The notes beneath the pieces are model-generated. The model was given only the letters and a program-made list of their open reading frames with translations, was not told the origin of the DNA and ran no database searches. This document shows positions 26,201 through 34,474 of a stretch of DNA of 64,000 nucleotides, in pieces; the stretch's first letter is position 1; each line of letters begins with the position of its first letter. Both the position numbers and the translations under genes were made by a program. Source of the DNA: Thermotogota bacterium (GTDB lineage Bacteria > Thermotogota > Thermotogae > Thermotogales > Thermotogaceae); contig JAUQPE010000010.1 in NCBI GenBank assembly GCA_030550515.1, forward strand, positions 1-64,000. Direction: 5' to 3'.

Positions 26201-27043
26201 CTACTCCTCCCTCAGCCTTGGATTGAAGACCTCATCCATGGCGGTGCTTATAACCAGAAGGGAAGCCGTTATGGCGACTATCGAGACACCAGGTGGTACG
26301 AACCACCACCAAAGTCCCCGCCGCACCGCTTCCATCAAGACGGCCCACTGCAACATGATTCCAAGCGATATACCCTGGGTTGGTCCAAGCCCTATCAGAC
26401 TCAAACTCGCCTCTCCCATTATTCCGCCGTTTATGAATAGCACGAAGGACATGAACGCGTAAGTGGCGATCGTTGGGATGAGATCTTCGAATATGAGTCT
26501 CAAGTCCGAGTACCCAGCCATCACGGAAAGGTAGACGTATTCCCTGCTCATGACGCTCATCAGCTGTGCCCTTATGGCGCGGGCAAACCACGGCCACTGG
26601 AAGAGTCCGAGTATGAGGGCCACCATCTCCACGTTACGAACCCTCATGTAGCTTGCTATGAGAATCGCAACGAGTATCGAGGGGGTGGTCAGGACGATGT
26701 TGGTGATGGCCATGAGTGTCTCGTCAACCACCCCTCGTTTCACGGCGGAAAAGGTGCCCACGAACGTTCCTATGGTGAGGGATATGATGGCCGACAGAAA
26801 CCCTATGTAGAGCGAAGAGCGGATGCCGTGGATGAGCTGCGCCAAGATGTCTCTACCGTAGGTGTCTGTACCCAACGGATGTTCCCTGGAAGGGGGTTTT
26901 TCGTGGTTCCAGGTCATCTCGGTAGGATCGACCCGGTAGAAGATGGGCCCAAACAAACCTAGAACCAAGAAAAACAAGAACACCGAAAAACCTATCAGGA
27001 ACTTCCTGTTCTTCAACAGAGGTTTGAACATCACCTTGAACAT
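26201..27043 (-). CDS. Oligosaccharide ABC transporter permease (OppC-like)
   Basis: A 280-residue inner-membrane permease with about six helices. It has the OppC N-terminal cytoplasmic motif HPLGTDTYGRDILAQ and the EAA loop that contacts the ATPase (residues MGEASLSLIGLGPTQG lie beside it). It pairs with the OppB-like protein to form the channel. The ATG start has GGAGG eight bases upstream and lies 3 bases after the OppB-like gene. Confidence 0.93.
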   Translation of the reverse strand: MFKVMFKPLLKNRKFLIGFSVFLFFLVLGLFGPIFYRVDPTEMTWNHEKPPSREHPLGTDTYGRDILAQLIHGIRSSLYIGFLSAIISLTIGTFVGTFSAVKRGVVDETLMAITNIVLTTPSILVAILIASYMRVRNVEMVALILGLFQWPWFARAIRAQLMSVMSREYVYLSVMAGYSDLRLIFEDLIPTIATYAFMSFVLFINGGIMGEASLSLIGLGPTQGISLGIMLQWAVLMEAVRRGLWWWFVPPGVSIVAITASLLVISTAMDEVFNPRLREE

Positions 27044-27046
27044 CGC

Positions 27047-28063
27047 TCATGCCTCCTGTCCTATCCTTATCCTCGGATCTATCACCGCATAGATGAAATC
27101 CACCAGGAAGTTGGCAAGGTACACGGAAGCTATTAAGATGACGAAGATCCCTTGTATCATCGGGTAATCCAGGGTCGTGAGCGCCCTGAACAAGAGGTAA
27201 CCCGTACCTGGATAGTTGAACACGATTTCCGTTATCAGTGCCCCTCCCAGAATGCTTCCAAGGCTCAACGCGAGACCTGTGATCTGAGGCAAAAGAGAGT
27301 TCCTGAAGACGTATTTGAATATCCTCTTGTCGCTCACCCCTAGGGTCTCGGAGAAGAGTACATAATCACTTCCGAGCTCGTATATGACCATCAGTCTCAT
27401 CCCAATCGCCCATCCGCCCATGGCGGATACCACGATGGAGAGGAAGGGAAGGATGTAATGCCTCAAGACGTCCACAAAAAACGAGAAGGTCAAAGACGGT
27501 ATCACACCTTGAGAGTAAGCACCTTGCGTCGGCAAGAGTTTGAGTCGCACACCGAACAGGAATATGAAGATCATCCCAAGCCAATAGTAGGGTATCTGCG
27601 ACACCACCAAAGAGGTGGTGAGGACGCCTTTGTCGACCCACGTGTTCCTCCTGTAAGCTGCCTGTGCACCTAGGGTGTTTCCGAGAATCCAAGCCACCAA
27701 GGTTGCGGGGAGAAGCAAGACGAGTGTCCAAGGAAGGACTGGCACTATGAGGTCCAACACTTTCCTCGGATAGAAGGTTATCGATGTACCTAGATCACCC
27801 CTGAGAGCCTTGCTGATGAACTCCACGTACTGCACATACCAGGGTTTTCCAAGGCCAAATTCTTCCATCAGCGCCCTTTCGGCAGCCCTGATCGCCTCTG
27901 GGTTCGCTTGGGCAACCATGGAGAGGTTGGAAAGGAGTTGCGACAGAGGGTTACCGGGAATCACCCGAGGCAGAAGGAAAACCACGGTTGTTGCCACCAC
28001 GTACGTGACGAAGAGAAAAAGGAAGCGCCTGAAAAGGTACCTCAACATCTGTTTTGAAGCCAT
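27047..28063 (-). CDS. Oligosaccharide ABC transporter permease (OppB-like)
   Basis: A 338-residue permease with a first helix at FLFLFVTYVVATTVVFLLP, the OppB signature IPGNPLSQL after it, a large external loop, and the EAA-type loop around ETLGVSDKRIFKYVFRNSLLP. The ATG at 28063 is chosen because further upstream the frame enters the hairpin between this gene and the binding-protein gene. It is the second transporter gene of the operon, after the binding protein. Confidence 0.92.
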   Translation of the reverse strand: MASKQMLRYLFRRFLFLFVTYVVATTVVFLLPRVIPGNPLSQLLSNLSMVAQANPEAIRAAERALMEEFGLGKPWYVQYVEFISKALRGDLGTSITFYPRKVLDLIVPVLPWTLVLLLPATLVAWILGNTLGAQAAYRRNTWVDKGVLTTSLVVSQIPYYWLGMIFIFLFGVRLKLLPTQGAYSQGVIPSLTFSFFVDVLRHYILPFLSIVVSAMGGWAIGMRLMVIYELGSDYVLFSETLGVSDKRIFKYVFRNSLLPQITGLALSLGSILGGALITEIVFNYPGTGYLLFRALTTLDYPMIQGIFVILIASVYLANFLVDFIYAVIDPRIRIGQEA

Positions 28064-28093
28064 CTTGCTCTTCACTCCCCATCTCAGAAATTC

Positions 28094-28119
28094 CCCCGGC
28101 CCTCGAGGGAGCCGGGGGA
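28094..28119 (-). terminator. Hairpin between binding-protein and permease genes
   Basis: Arms CCCCCGGC and GCCGGGGG flank a 10-base loop in the 70-base gap after the binding-protein stop. The minus strand continues with AATTTCT, a weak T tract. It probably attenuates or protects the 3' end of the binding-protein message so that this gene is expressed above the rest. Confidence 0.6.
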
Positions 28120-28134
28120 GAAGAACGCGCCGGG

Positions 28135-29955
28135 TCATTTCTTCGCCGCTTTCTGCAAATCGTTGAATATCTTGGATGTTGGGATCAAGAGGCCTCCCTT
28201 GTCCGTCGTTTCGACCCACTTCGGCACAGGTTGTGGATTCTTCTTCTGAGATATGATGAAGAGCGTTGGGAGCGTGTTGGCGTGCCACGGCGACGGGCGG
28301 AACCAATGAGGATTCCTCTCAGAAGGCCAGTTGATCCAGTATTGCTCGGAGTACTCGTACCAGTGTGCCGTGTAGAAGGCAGGAATGCTCGGCATGTCCC
28401 TGTAGACTATTTCCTGGATCCTGAAGTAAGCCTTCTTCCTCACCTCGGGATCAAGGGTGGAAACGGCCGTGTCGAGAAGCTTCACCACTTCGTCGTTCTC
28501 GTACCTCTGCCAGTTTCCAGCCCACGTCACTTCGCCGACTGGGCGCGTGAGCCTCTTGTCGAGGACGAACCTGTATACGTTGAACGGGTGATCGAAACCT
28601 GGTCCAACGCTCCAGGAGATTATGATGTCGAAGGTTCCTTTCGTCATCCTGTCCGCCCAAACCGAAAAGTCAGGAAATTCTGTTTTCACGTCTATTCCGA
28701 TCTCTCTCAGGTTCTTCGCGATCATCTCGCACATCATCATCCAGTCAGTCCAACCGTACGGCACGGAGATCGTGTAGGGACCAAGCCTTGTTCCGTCCGG
28801 GGCCACCCTTATGCCGTCGCGTCCTTTCTTGTAGCCGGCGTCTTCAAGGATCTTCTCAGCCATCTTCAGGTCGGTTGGTATTCTGCCATCCTTCGTTCCC
28901 CAAACCTTCCCGGCAAGTTCGTAGTCTATGTACTGCTTGTTCGGTTCGAACAGGTCGATGACCATCGACGGATGGGCCTGGCTTCCGTATCCGAAGTAGG
29001 CCTTCTTCAACATTTCTTCGTAAGGTATCGCGTAAGCGATGGCCTTCCTCACGACGGGACTGTCGAGACCTGGCTTCGTGTTGTTCACGTACACGAATCC
29101 CACACCGTCTGGCAGGAAGTATGGCTCTTGTTTGTACCACGTTCCGATGGGGAGCTTCTTCTTCTCCCACAGTTCCCAGACGCTCGGGATGAACAATCCA
29201 GCCCAATCGACGTTTCCCTGTTCCACGGCAAGGCTTGCGCTCGGGTTGTCCTTGTAGATCACGTGGGCTATGTACTTCGGCCTTGGAAGTCCAAAGATGT
29301 CCTTACCCCACCAGTTGTCGATCCTCTCGTACACCACGATGTTCGGGTCGTAGTAGAAGAGCTTGTAAGGTCCAGACACCACCTGTTCTTTCGGGTTGTC
29401 GTTCACCCAATCCTTTATGTTGATCTTTTGGGCTTCGAGTCTTTCGTAGACGTGCTTTGGCATGGGATCCGTCCCCAGCGCGTAAGAGAGGAACTGGAAG
29501 TAGTTCAGGTTGTCCTCCCTGGCTTTGAACTCCACCACTTTCTTGTCCACGGCCTTCACGTACTCGATGTAATCGTCCCAACCCGTGCCAGGGCCGATTC
29601 CAAGCTTCTTCGTGAGGGTGAAGGTGTACACAAAATCGTCGGCCGTGATGGGCATGCCATCGCTCCACTTCGCCTGTTCTCTGATCTTGATGCGTATGGT
29701 CTTGTCGTTCACAAACTCGTAGCTTTCAGCCAAGAACGGAAGCCACGCATCCTTTCCGAGGTCGTAGATGAACGGTGGAACGTAGAGGAAGTGATCCGTA
29801 CCCCATGTGGACTGAGGTGCGTACAGGTTCCAAGTCGTGGCGGGACCCCACAACGCTCCAGCTACGTACACCGTTTCTTCCCTTGGCAGAGACACCCGAG
29901 CGAGCGCGAGCGGGACCACCAGGACCAACAGAACCAAACCAAGCCATCTCCTCAC
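28135..29955 (-). CDS. Extracellular solute-binding protein for beta-gluco-oligosaccharides (TM0031/BglE-like)
   Basis: A 606-residue SBP family 5 protein with a signal peptide (RRWLGLVLLVLVVPLALA). Family features include FLAESYEF, KWSDGMPITADDFVYTF and the C-terminal PSIPAFYTAHWYEY. In T. maritima the same-position protein TM0031 is reported to bind cellobiose and laminaribiose. I infer the same here from position and the linked glucanase genes. A GTG at 29955 is preferred to one 9 bases upstream because GGGGGTGG then has proper spacing. It follows the ROK regulator by 27 bases in the same direction. Confidence 0.92.
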   Translation of the reverse strand: MRRWLGLVLLVLVVPLALARVSLPREETVYVAGALWGPATTWNLYAPQSTWGTDHFLYVPPFIYDLGKDAWLPFLAESYEFVNDKTIRIKIREQAKWSDGMPITADDFVYTFTLTKKLGIGPGTGWDDYIEYVKAVDKKVVEFKAREDNLNYFQFLSYALGTDPMPKHVYERLEAQKINIKDWVNDNPKEQVVSGPYKLFYYDPNIVVYERIDNWWGKDIFGLPRPKYIAHVIYKDNPSASLAVEQGNVDWAGLFIPSVWELWEKKKLPIGTWYKQEPYFLPDGVGFVYVNNTKPGLDSPVVRKAIAYAIPYEEMLKKAYFGYGSQAHPSMVIDLFEPNKQYIDYELAGKVWGTKDGRIPTDLKMAEKILEDAGYKKGRDGIRVAPDGTRLGPYTISVPYGWTDWMMMCEMIAKNLREIGIDVKTEFPDFSVWADRMTKGTFDIIISWSVGPGFDHPFNVYRFVLDKRLTRPVGEVTWAGNWQRYENDEVVKLLDTAVSTLDPEVRKKAYFRIQEIVYRDMPSIPAFYTAHWYEYSEQYWINWPSERNPHWFRPSPWHANTLPTLFIISQKKNPQPVPKWVETTDKGGLLIPTSKIFNDLQKAAKK

Positions 29956-29982
29956 AGAAGCCACCCCCTTTTTTGGAAGCCT

Positions 29983-31119
29983 TCAGCACATTTCCCTCAG
30001 GATTCTCTCTATCGCCAGAACGTTTCCTCCAACCAAAGAAGGTGGTACCTCCTTGAAAATGGTGTCACGTATGATCACATCCTTTAAAACCTTTTCCACT
30101 ACCATAACCTCGAGCTTTTTCCTCACGATGGTCCCAAAATTTTCCCACAAGTTGTTGACGATCCCACCGAGTACGATCACACCAGGGTTCAGGAAATACA
30201 GCACGTTTCTCAGAACGATTGCAACGTAGTCCAGGTATTCCTCGAGCACCTCTCTAACCGCCTCGGAGTTTGAAAACCACAACTGCACCAAGTGAGAAAA
30301 CTTTTCCCTCAAAGTAGTACCGCCTAACTTGACCTTTCTTTCCACTCTCGATATCAAACCAGAAACCGACAAGAACTGTTCCACTTCCTTTTTGGAATCC
30401 AAAATAACGTGGCCGATTTCGCCCGCCGCAAAGTTCCTTCCCTTCACGATCTTTCCGTTCACAGAGATAGCTCCACCTATTCCTTCACCGAAATACAGAA
30501 AGAAAGAAACGTCCGAAGACTTAACATCGTGCATGTAAAAAGTTTCTGCAAGCAAAGACAATTTCGAATCGTTCTCGACGTAGACCTGCAAGCCGATCTC
30601 TCTGAAAACGTCGGAAACGTTGATGTTTTCCCAGGACAAGTTTGGAGCATAGATCAACACGCCGCCGTGGCTGTTCACAATGCCTGGTAACGAGAAAACC
30701 AAAGCAGTTCTGTCTTCCAAAGGAAGATCCGCCCTAAGCCTTCCCACGACTTTCGTGATCTTTTCGCAAAATCCTGCGAAATTTCTCGATGTTTCGAATC
30801 TCTCGAGTATCCTCCAAGAGCCATCGAGAAAGCCGATAGCCACTGTGGTTTCCAATATCTCCACGTTCACAACTATGGATGTCACAAAAGATCTCCTCGG
30901 TCCATACAGGACAGCCCTCTTTTTGGCGCCGGAAGTGGTACCTTTCTCCTCCACGAATCCCTCTCTCACCAGTTCGTCTATTATCCTCCAAACGGCACTC
31001 ACTGCGAGCCCGGTGTGTTCCGCTATTTCTGTCCTGGTGTGAGGACCCGTCTCGATGAGATACCTCAACACGATCCTTTTGTTTTCTCTCTTCATTAATG
31101 AAGGGTTAACTTTTTGCAC
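29983..31119 (-). CDS. ROK-family transcriptional regulator of the beta-glucan operon (BglR-like)
   Basis: A 378-residue repressor with an N-terminal winged HTH (NKRIVLRYLIETGPHTRTEIAEHTGL) shown only by its pattern: about residues 13-38, and a ROK sugar-binding domain from ~85. ROK parts include FGEGIGGAI and GEIGHVILD, followed by a segment where the usual CxCGxxGC zinc motif is missing (SKKEVEQFLSV). NPGVIVLGG is conserved near the end. It is the first gene of the operon it presumably controls. A GTG start follows GGGTGGAG. A palindrome covering its transcription start (31147-31161) is a likely autoregulatory operator. Confidence 0.9.
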   Translation of the reverse strand: MQKVNPSLMKRENKRIVLRYLIETGPHTRTEIAEHTGLAVSAVWRIIDELVREGFVEEKGTTSGAKKRAVLYGPRRSFVTSIVVNVEILETTVAIGFLDGSWRILERFETSRNFAGFCEKITKVVGRLRADLPLEDRTALVFSLPGIVNSHGGVLIYAPNLSWENINVSDVFREIGLQVYVENDSKLSLLAETFYMHDVKSSDVSFFLYFGEGIGGAISVNGKIVKGRNFAAGEIGHVILDSKKEVEQFLSVSGLISRVERKVKLGGTTLREKFSHLVQLWFSNSEAVREVLEEYLDYVAIVLRNVLYFLNPGVIVLGGIVNNLWENFGTIVRKKLEVMVVEKVLKDVIIRDTIFKEVPPSLVGGNVLAIERILREMC

Positions 31120-31146
31120 GTTTTCTCCACCCTTTTCAGTTGATCA

Positions 31147-31161
31147 TCTTTCTCAGAAAGA
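31147..31161. promoter_or_regulatory. Candidate operator of the ROK regulator
   Basis: The 15-base sequence TCTTTCTCAGAAAGA is a perfect 7-1-7 palindrome. It begins two bases downstream of the -10 element of the ROK-gene promoter and spans the predicted transcription start, an ideal place for repression. Assignment to this regulator is inference. Confidence 0.5.
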
Positions 31162-31162
31162 A

Positions 31163-31191
31163 ATTCTATGCTTTTTGATGGATCTGTTCAA
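31163..31191 (-). promoter_or_regulatory. Promoter of the ROK regulator / beta-glucan operon
   Basis: On the minus strand, TTGAAC (-35) and TAGAAT (-10) are separated by exactly 17 bases, 44 bases upstream of the GTG start at 31119. It should drive the operon from the regulator through the laminarinase gene. Confidence 0.6.
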
Positions 31192-31233
31192 CTATTTTTG
31201 ATGATGTTTTTTGAAAATCTGTGGCGAATATTG

Positions 31234-31256
31234 TGGGTTTTTACCGGGAAAACCCA
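31234..31256. repeat. Inverted repeat in the divergent intergenic region
   Basis: Perfect 8-base arms TGGGTTTT and AAAACCCA with a 7-base centre lie midway between the ROK and DUF362 genes. It could be an operator or a small hairpin. The rest of this 220-base AT-rich gap shows no further gene; a TAAAAT at 31297-31302 may be the -10 of the DUF362 gene. Confidence 0.45.
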
Positions 31257-31339
31257 ATTATTAGCTGTTTTCTCGATTTTTCACGTTTTTTTGGTGTAAA
31301 ATATCCTGAGACTCCGATGATACCAAGGAGGTGCCAGAA

Positions 31340-32416
31340 ATGGCTTCCAAAGTCTTTTTCACCGACATGACGACCAACCCGAACATGAACCTACTTCAAA
31401 AGCTGGAACTTCTCTTGAAAAAAGTCCAACTGGAAAACATCGTCAAAGAAGGCGATTTTGTGGCGATCAAACTTCACTTCGGTGAGTACGGGAATCTCGC
31501 CTTCGTGAGACCTCAGTACGTGAGGGTGATAGTGGATTACATAAAGAGGTGCGGAGGGAAACCTTTCCTCACCGATGCGAACACCCTGTACGTAGGTCAC
31601 AGATCGAACGCGGTGGACCACATCGTGAACGCCATCTTGAACGGTTTCACTTACGAGGTTGTCGGTGCTCCAGTGATCGTCGCGGATGGATTGAAGGGCA
31701 CGGACGAAGTGGAGATAGAGGTGAACGGAAATTACGTGAAAAAGGCAAAGATAGGTTCCGCCATAGCGATGGCAGACGTTGTGGTCGCCGTGACGCACTT
31801 CAAGGGTCACGAACAAACGGGTTTTGGGGGGACCATAAAGAACGTCGGCATGGGGAGCGCTTCCAGAAGGGGAAAGTTGGAGCAACACTCGGAATCCAAA
31901 CCTTACGTTGAGGAAGAAAAGTGTGTTGGTTGCGGTACTTGCGCTCGATATTGTCCTTCCGGCGCGGTAAGGATTGTGGAGAAAAAGGCCAGGATAGATT
32001 ACGACGTGTGCATAGGTTGTGGCCAGTGTATAGTGATGTGTTCGTACGGAGCGATGTCGCCCAGATGGGATAGTTCAGCGGAGATCTTGAGCAAAAAGAT
32101 GGTGGAATACACAAAGGCTGTTTTGAAGGATAAGAGAGCTGTCTTTGTCTCTTTCATCATGAACGTCTCTCCAGACTGCGATTGTTGGAACATGAACAAA
32201 CCTCCTGTGGCACCGGACATAGGCATCACCGCCAGCACGGATCCCGTTGCGCTCGATCAAGCGTGCATCGATCTCGTGTTGAAACATTCCCACGGCGACC
32301 CGTTCAAGGGCGTTCATCCGAACACGGATTGGACTGTACAGTTGGCCTACGCCGAGGAGATCGGCCTCGGGACAAGGAATTACGAGTTGATAGAGGTGGC
32401 TTGTAATCTGCCGTGA
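31340..32416 (+). CDS. DUF362 protein with 2[4Fe-4S] ferredoxin domain
   Basis: A 358-residue cytoplasmic protein. Residues 1 to ~190 and the end belong to the DUF362 family (VAIKLHFGEYGN, FLTDANTLYVG, HFKGHEQTGFGGTIKN). A two-cluster ferredoxin is inserted at about 192-250, with CVGCGTCARYC and CIGCGQCIVMC. DUF362 ferredoxins are widespread in anaerobes and their reaction is unknown; an electron-transfer role is likely. A C-terminal DCDCWNMN segment adds further cysteines. The ATG at 31340 has AAGGAGGTG upstream. A second DUF362 ferredoxin is encoded at 41888. Confidence 0.88.
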   Translation: MASKVFFTDMTTNPNMNLLQKLELLLKKVQLENIVKEGDFVAIKLHFGEYGNLAFVRPQYVRVIVDYIKRCGGKPFLTDANTLYVGHRSNAVDHIVNAILNGFTYEVVGAPVIVADGLKGTDEVEIEVNGNYVKKAKIGSAIAMADVVVAVTHFKGHEQTGFGGTIKNVGMGSASRRGKLEQHSESKPYVEEEKCVGCGTCARYCPSGAVRIVEKKARIDYDVCIGCGQCIVMCSYGAMSPRWDSSAEILSKKMVEYTKAVLKDKRAVFVSFIMNVSPDCDCWNMNKPPVAPDIGITASTDPVALDQACIDLVLKHSHGDPFKGVHPNTDWTVQLAYAEEIGLGTRNYELIEVACNLP

Positions 32417-32465
32417 AAAGTGGTTTAATTGACTTGAGTAGAAAAACTTTGAGGAGGTTCTTAGC

Positions 32466-33947
32466 ATGCGAAAAAGTCTCCTGTTGGTTTTCTTGATCGT
32501 GAGTTTTGTGACGGTGTTTTCACAGGAGTGGGTCACCGAGAGTTTTGGCCCCATCACTTGGTCGCGACCCGCGGATTGGCAAGTGGTACCTCCCTTGGGG
32601 GTGAATTCCACAGGGGTTTACAAGGACAAAGCTGGGATCGGTTTCCTCATCATTTACGATACTCGCGTGGCGGACACCCTTCTGAACGAAATACTCGCGG
32701 GTGCTGAACTACAAGAAGAGACGGAAAAAAACCTAGGCGCGCTGAAGGGAAAGTACTACAAATTGGTCAGCGATGTCGCGAGGCACGAGGTTACTTCCTT
32801 CAAAGTTGGAATGAAGGATCTCGTGGTTTGGTGTTTTGCGCAGGGTGAACCTTCCGAGGAAGACTTGAACACGTTGAAGAGGATTGAGGAAAGCATAGCT
32901 TTGAAACCAAATGTTTTTTTCAGCGTTTGGAAAGGGGAGAAAGGAGAACTCGAACTCTACCAAAGGGAAAATTATGTGGAAGCCCTCCTCGGGGACACGA
33001 TGTTCGCAGGTGTGATCTTTGGAAACCAGGTGATCGGTTGGTGGAGGACGAATGAGGGAGGAAACGTTGGACCGGACCGGATTTGGAATGGGAGTTTCAA
33101 GATGGTGTTCGACGGTGACGAGCTGGAATTATTCGTGTCAGAGGGCGAGGATCCGTTTGCTCAAGCAGAGGGGATCCGCACTGCTTTCAGAAAGAGCGAA
33201 GGAACGTGGTCAGTTGCGAGGACGCCCTCCATCGAATTCAGAGAGGTCTTGCTGTGTAGGGGCATGTATGAGGGCAAACCTATCGGTTTGGGAAGGGCAT
33301 TCTATCCTTTCGACAAGAGGGTGGTCGCGTGGCTGTCGACTGCTCCATTCCGGGAAGCTCACATCGCGAAGTGGGAATGGTACGATCCATCAGGAAAGAA
33401 GAGGGAAACCAGCTATCAGATGATCCTGCCCGCGATGGAGGTGGGCAAGGAAACCCAGGAAGGTTTGATGGGCACCCTGTTTGGTTTCCCAGAAGATGGG
33501 GATTTTGGTGATTGGACGGTAAAAGTCTACGTGGACAACGAATTGTTTGCCACCGCGAGCTTCTCCTTCACGGAGGAGATTGGGAAAAAACTGGTTGAAA
33601 CACCCGATTTCACACTTGAAGTGCCTGATTTCGTGCTGTACGAGAGCTACGAAGAAAGTCACTACTTTATATTCGACATAACGGACTACATTTTCATCGA
33701 AGCCCATATCGAAGCGGAAGACTTGAACCTTGAGGGGGAAGAATACAAGACAAAGAATTACGAAGTACTGAAACGCGAAGATTCCTTCTTGGACCCGGAC
33801 ACCTGGAAGTTTTACAGGTATTGGATTGTCCAATTCCCCAAGAAAGACAACGGATATCTGTACATGAGCTTTTACGCACCCGAAGATGACTTTGAGAAGC
33901 TGAGAGAAGTTTTCGAAGAAGTGTTGAACAGCGTGGTTTTGAAGTGA
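32466..33947 (+). CDS. Exported protein of unknown function (TM0035 position)
   Basis: A 493-residue protein with a cleavable signal peptide (MRKSLLLVFLIVSFVTVFS). I recognise no catalytic motif. Residues ~20-155 look like a domain with an amphipathic WSRPADWQVVPP start similar to exported lipid-binding-like folds, a central part (~165-290) is rich in Trp and Gly (VIGWWRTNEGGNVGPDRIW), and residues ~300-490 contain two beta-rich repeats. It is conserved in position next to the THEP1 NTPase gene and overlaps it by four bases (ATGA), so the two are coupled. The ATG has GAGGAGG upstream. Function unknown. Confidence 0.75.
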   Translation: MRKSLLLVFLIVSFVTVFSQEWVTESFGPITWSRPADWQVVPPLGVNSTGVYKDKAGIGFLIIYDTRVADTLLNEILAGAELQEETEKNLGALKGKYYKLVSDVARHEVTSFKVGMKDLVVWCFAQGEPSEEDLNTLKRIEESIALKPNVFFSVWKGEKGELELYQRENYVEALLGDTMFAGVIFGNQVIGWWRTNEGGNVGPDRIWNGSFKMVFDGDELELFVSEGEDPFAQAEGIRTAFRKSEGTWSVARTPSIEFREVLLCRGMYEGKPIGLGRAFYPFDKRVVAWLSTAPFREAHIAKWEWYDPSGKKRETSYQMILPAMEVGKETQEGLMGTLFGFPEDGDFGDWTVKVYVDNELFATASFSFTEEIGKKLVETPDFTLEVPDFVLYESYEESHYFIFDITDYIFIEAHIEAEDLNLEGEEYKTKNYEVLKREDSFLDPDTWKFYRYWIVQFPKKDNGYLYMSFYAPEDDFEKLREVFEEVLNSVVLK

Positions 33948-34468
33948 TGAGGCACATCCTCATCACCGGTCTTCCGGGTATCGGCAAGACAACCCTCATA
34001 AAGAAACTCGTTTGCCTCCTGCACTCTGCAGGAGGCTTTTACACTGAGGAGATCAGGAAAGGTGGAAAGAGGATCGGGTTCAGGATCGTAACCCTCGATG
34101 GAAAAGAAGGGTTGCTTGCTGGTGTCTTCATCGATTCGCCGTACAGAGTAGGAAAGTACGGAGTGAACGTGAAAGACGTGGAAGAAATCGCCGTTCCCGC
34201 AATCCGAGCAGCCGTAAAGGGAAAAGATTACGTCGTGATAGACGAGATCGCCCGCATGGAACTCTTTTCCGAGGAATTCAAGAGAGCCGTCAAAGAGGCC
34301 TTCGAGAGCGAGAAGCGCGTGATAGCAACGATACAGGTTTCGAAAGATCCCTTTTTGGAGGAGTTGAGGAAGAGGGAGGATGTGTTGCTCTACGAATTGA
34401 AACTCTCTAACAGAGAGAAAGCTTTAGAAGAACTGAAGAAGTTTCTCATGATAGAATTTCCTGGGTGA
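33944..34468 (+). CDS. THEP1-type nucleoside triphosphatase
   Basis: A 174-residue P-loop NTPase of the THEP1 family (COG1618), which hydrolyses ATP, GTP and other NTPs slowly and occurs in thermophiles and eukaryotes. Walker A is GLPGIGKTT (residues ~8-16) and Walker B is VVIDEIARMELFS. GGFYTEEIRKGGKRIGFRI is a typical THEP1 strand-turn. The ATG overlaps the preceding stop by four bases and the HD-GYP gene follows after six bases. The physiological role is unknown in all organisms I know of. Confidence 0.88.
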   Translation: MMRHILITGLPGIGKTTLIKKLVCLLHSAGGFYTEEIRKGGKRIGFRIVTLDGKEGLLAGVFIDSPYRVGKYGVNVKDVEEIAVPAIRAAVKGKDYVVIDEIARMELFSEEFKRAVKEAFESEKRVIATIQVSKDPFLEELRKREDVLLYELKLSNREKALEELKKFLMIEFPG

Positions 34469-34474
34469 GAAACC

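Noticed and set aside
28054-30087. Open frame of 677 codons antisense to the binding-protein gene
   Set aside because: It crosses the hairpin and the gap between genes, and the minus-strand solute-binding protein is unmistakable.
31120-31339. Small gene or RNA in the intergenic region
   Set aside because: The stretch is AT-rich with promoter and palindrome elements only, and no open frame with a start and ribosome binding site or structured RNA could be supported.
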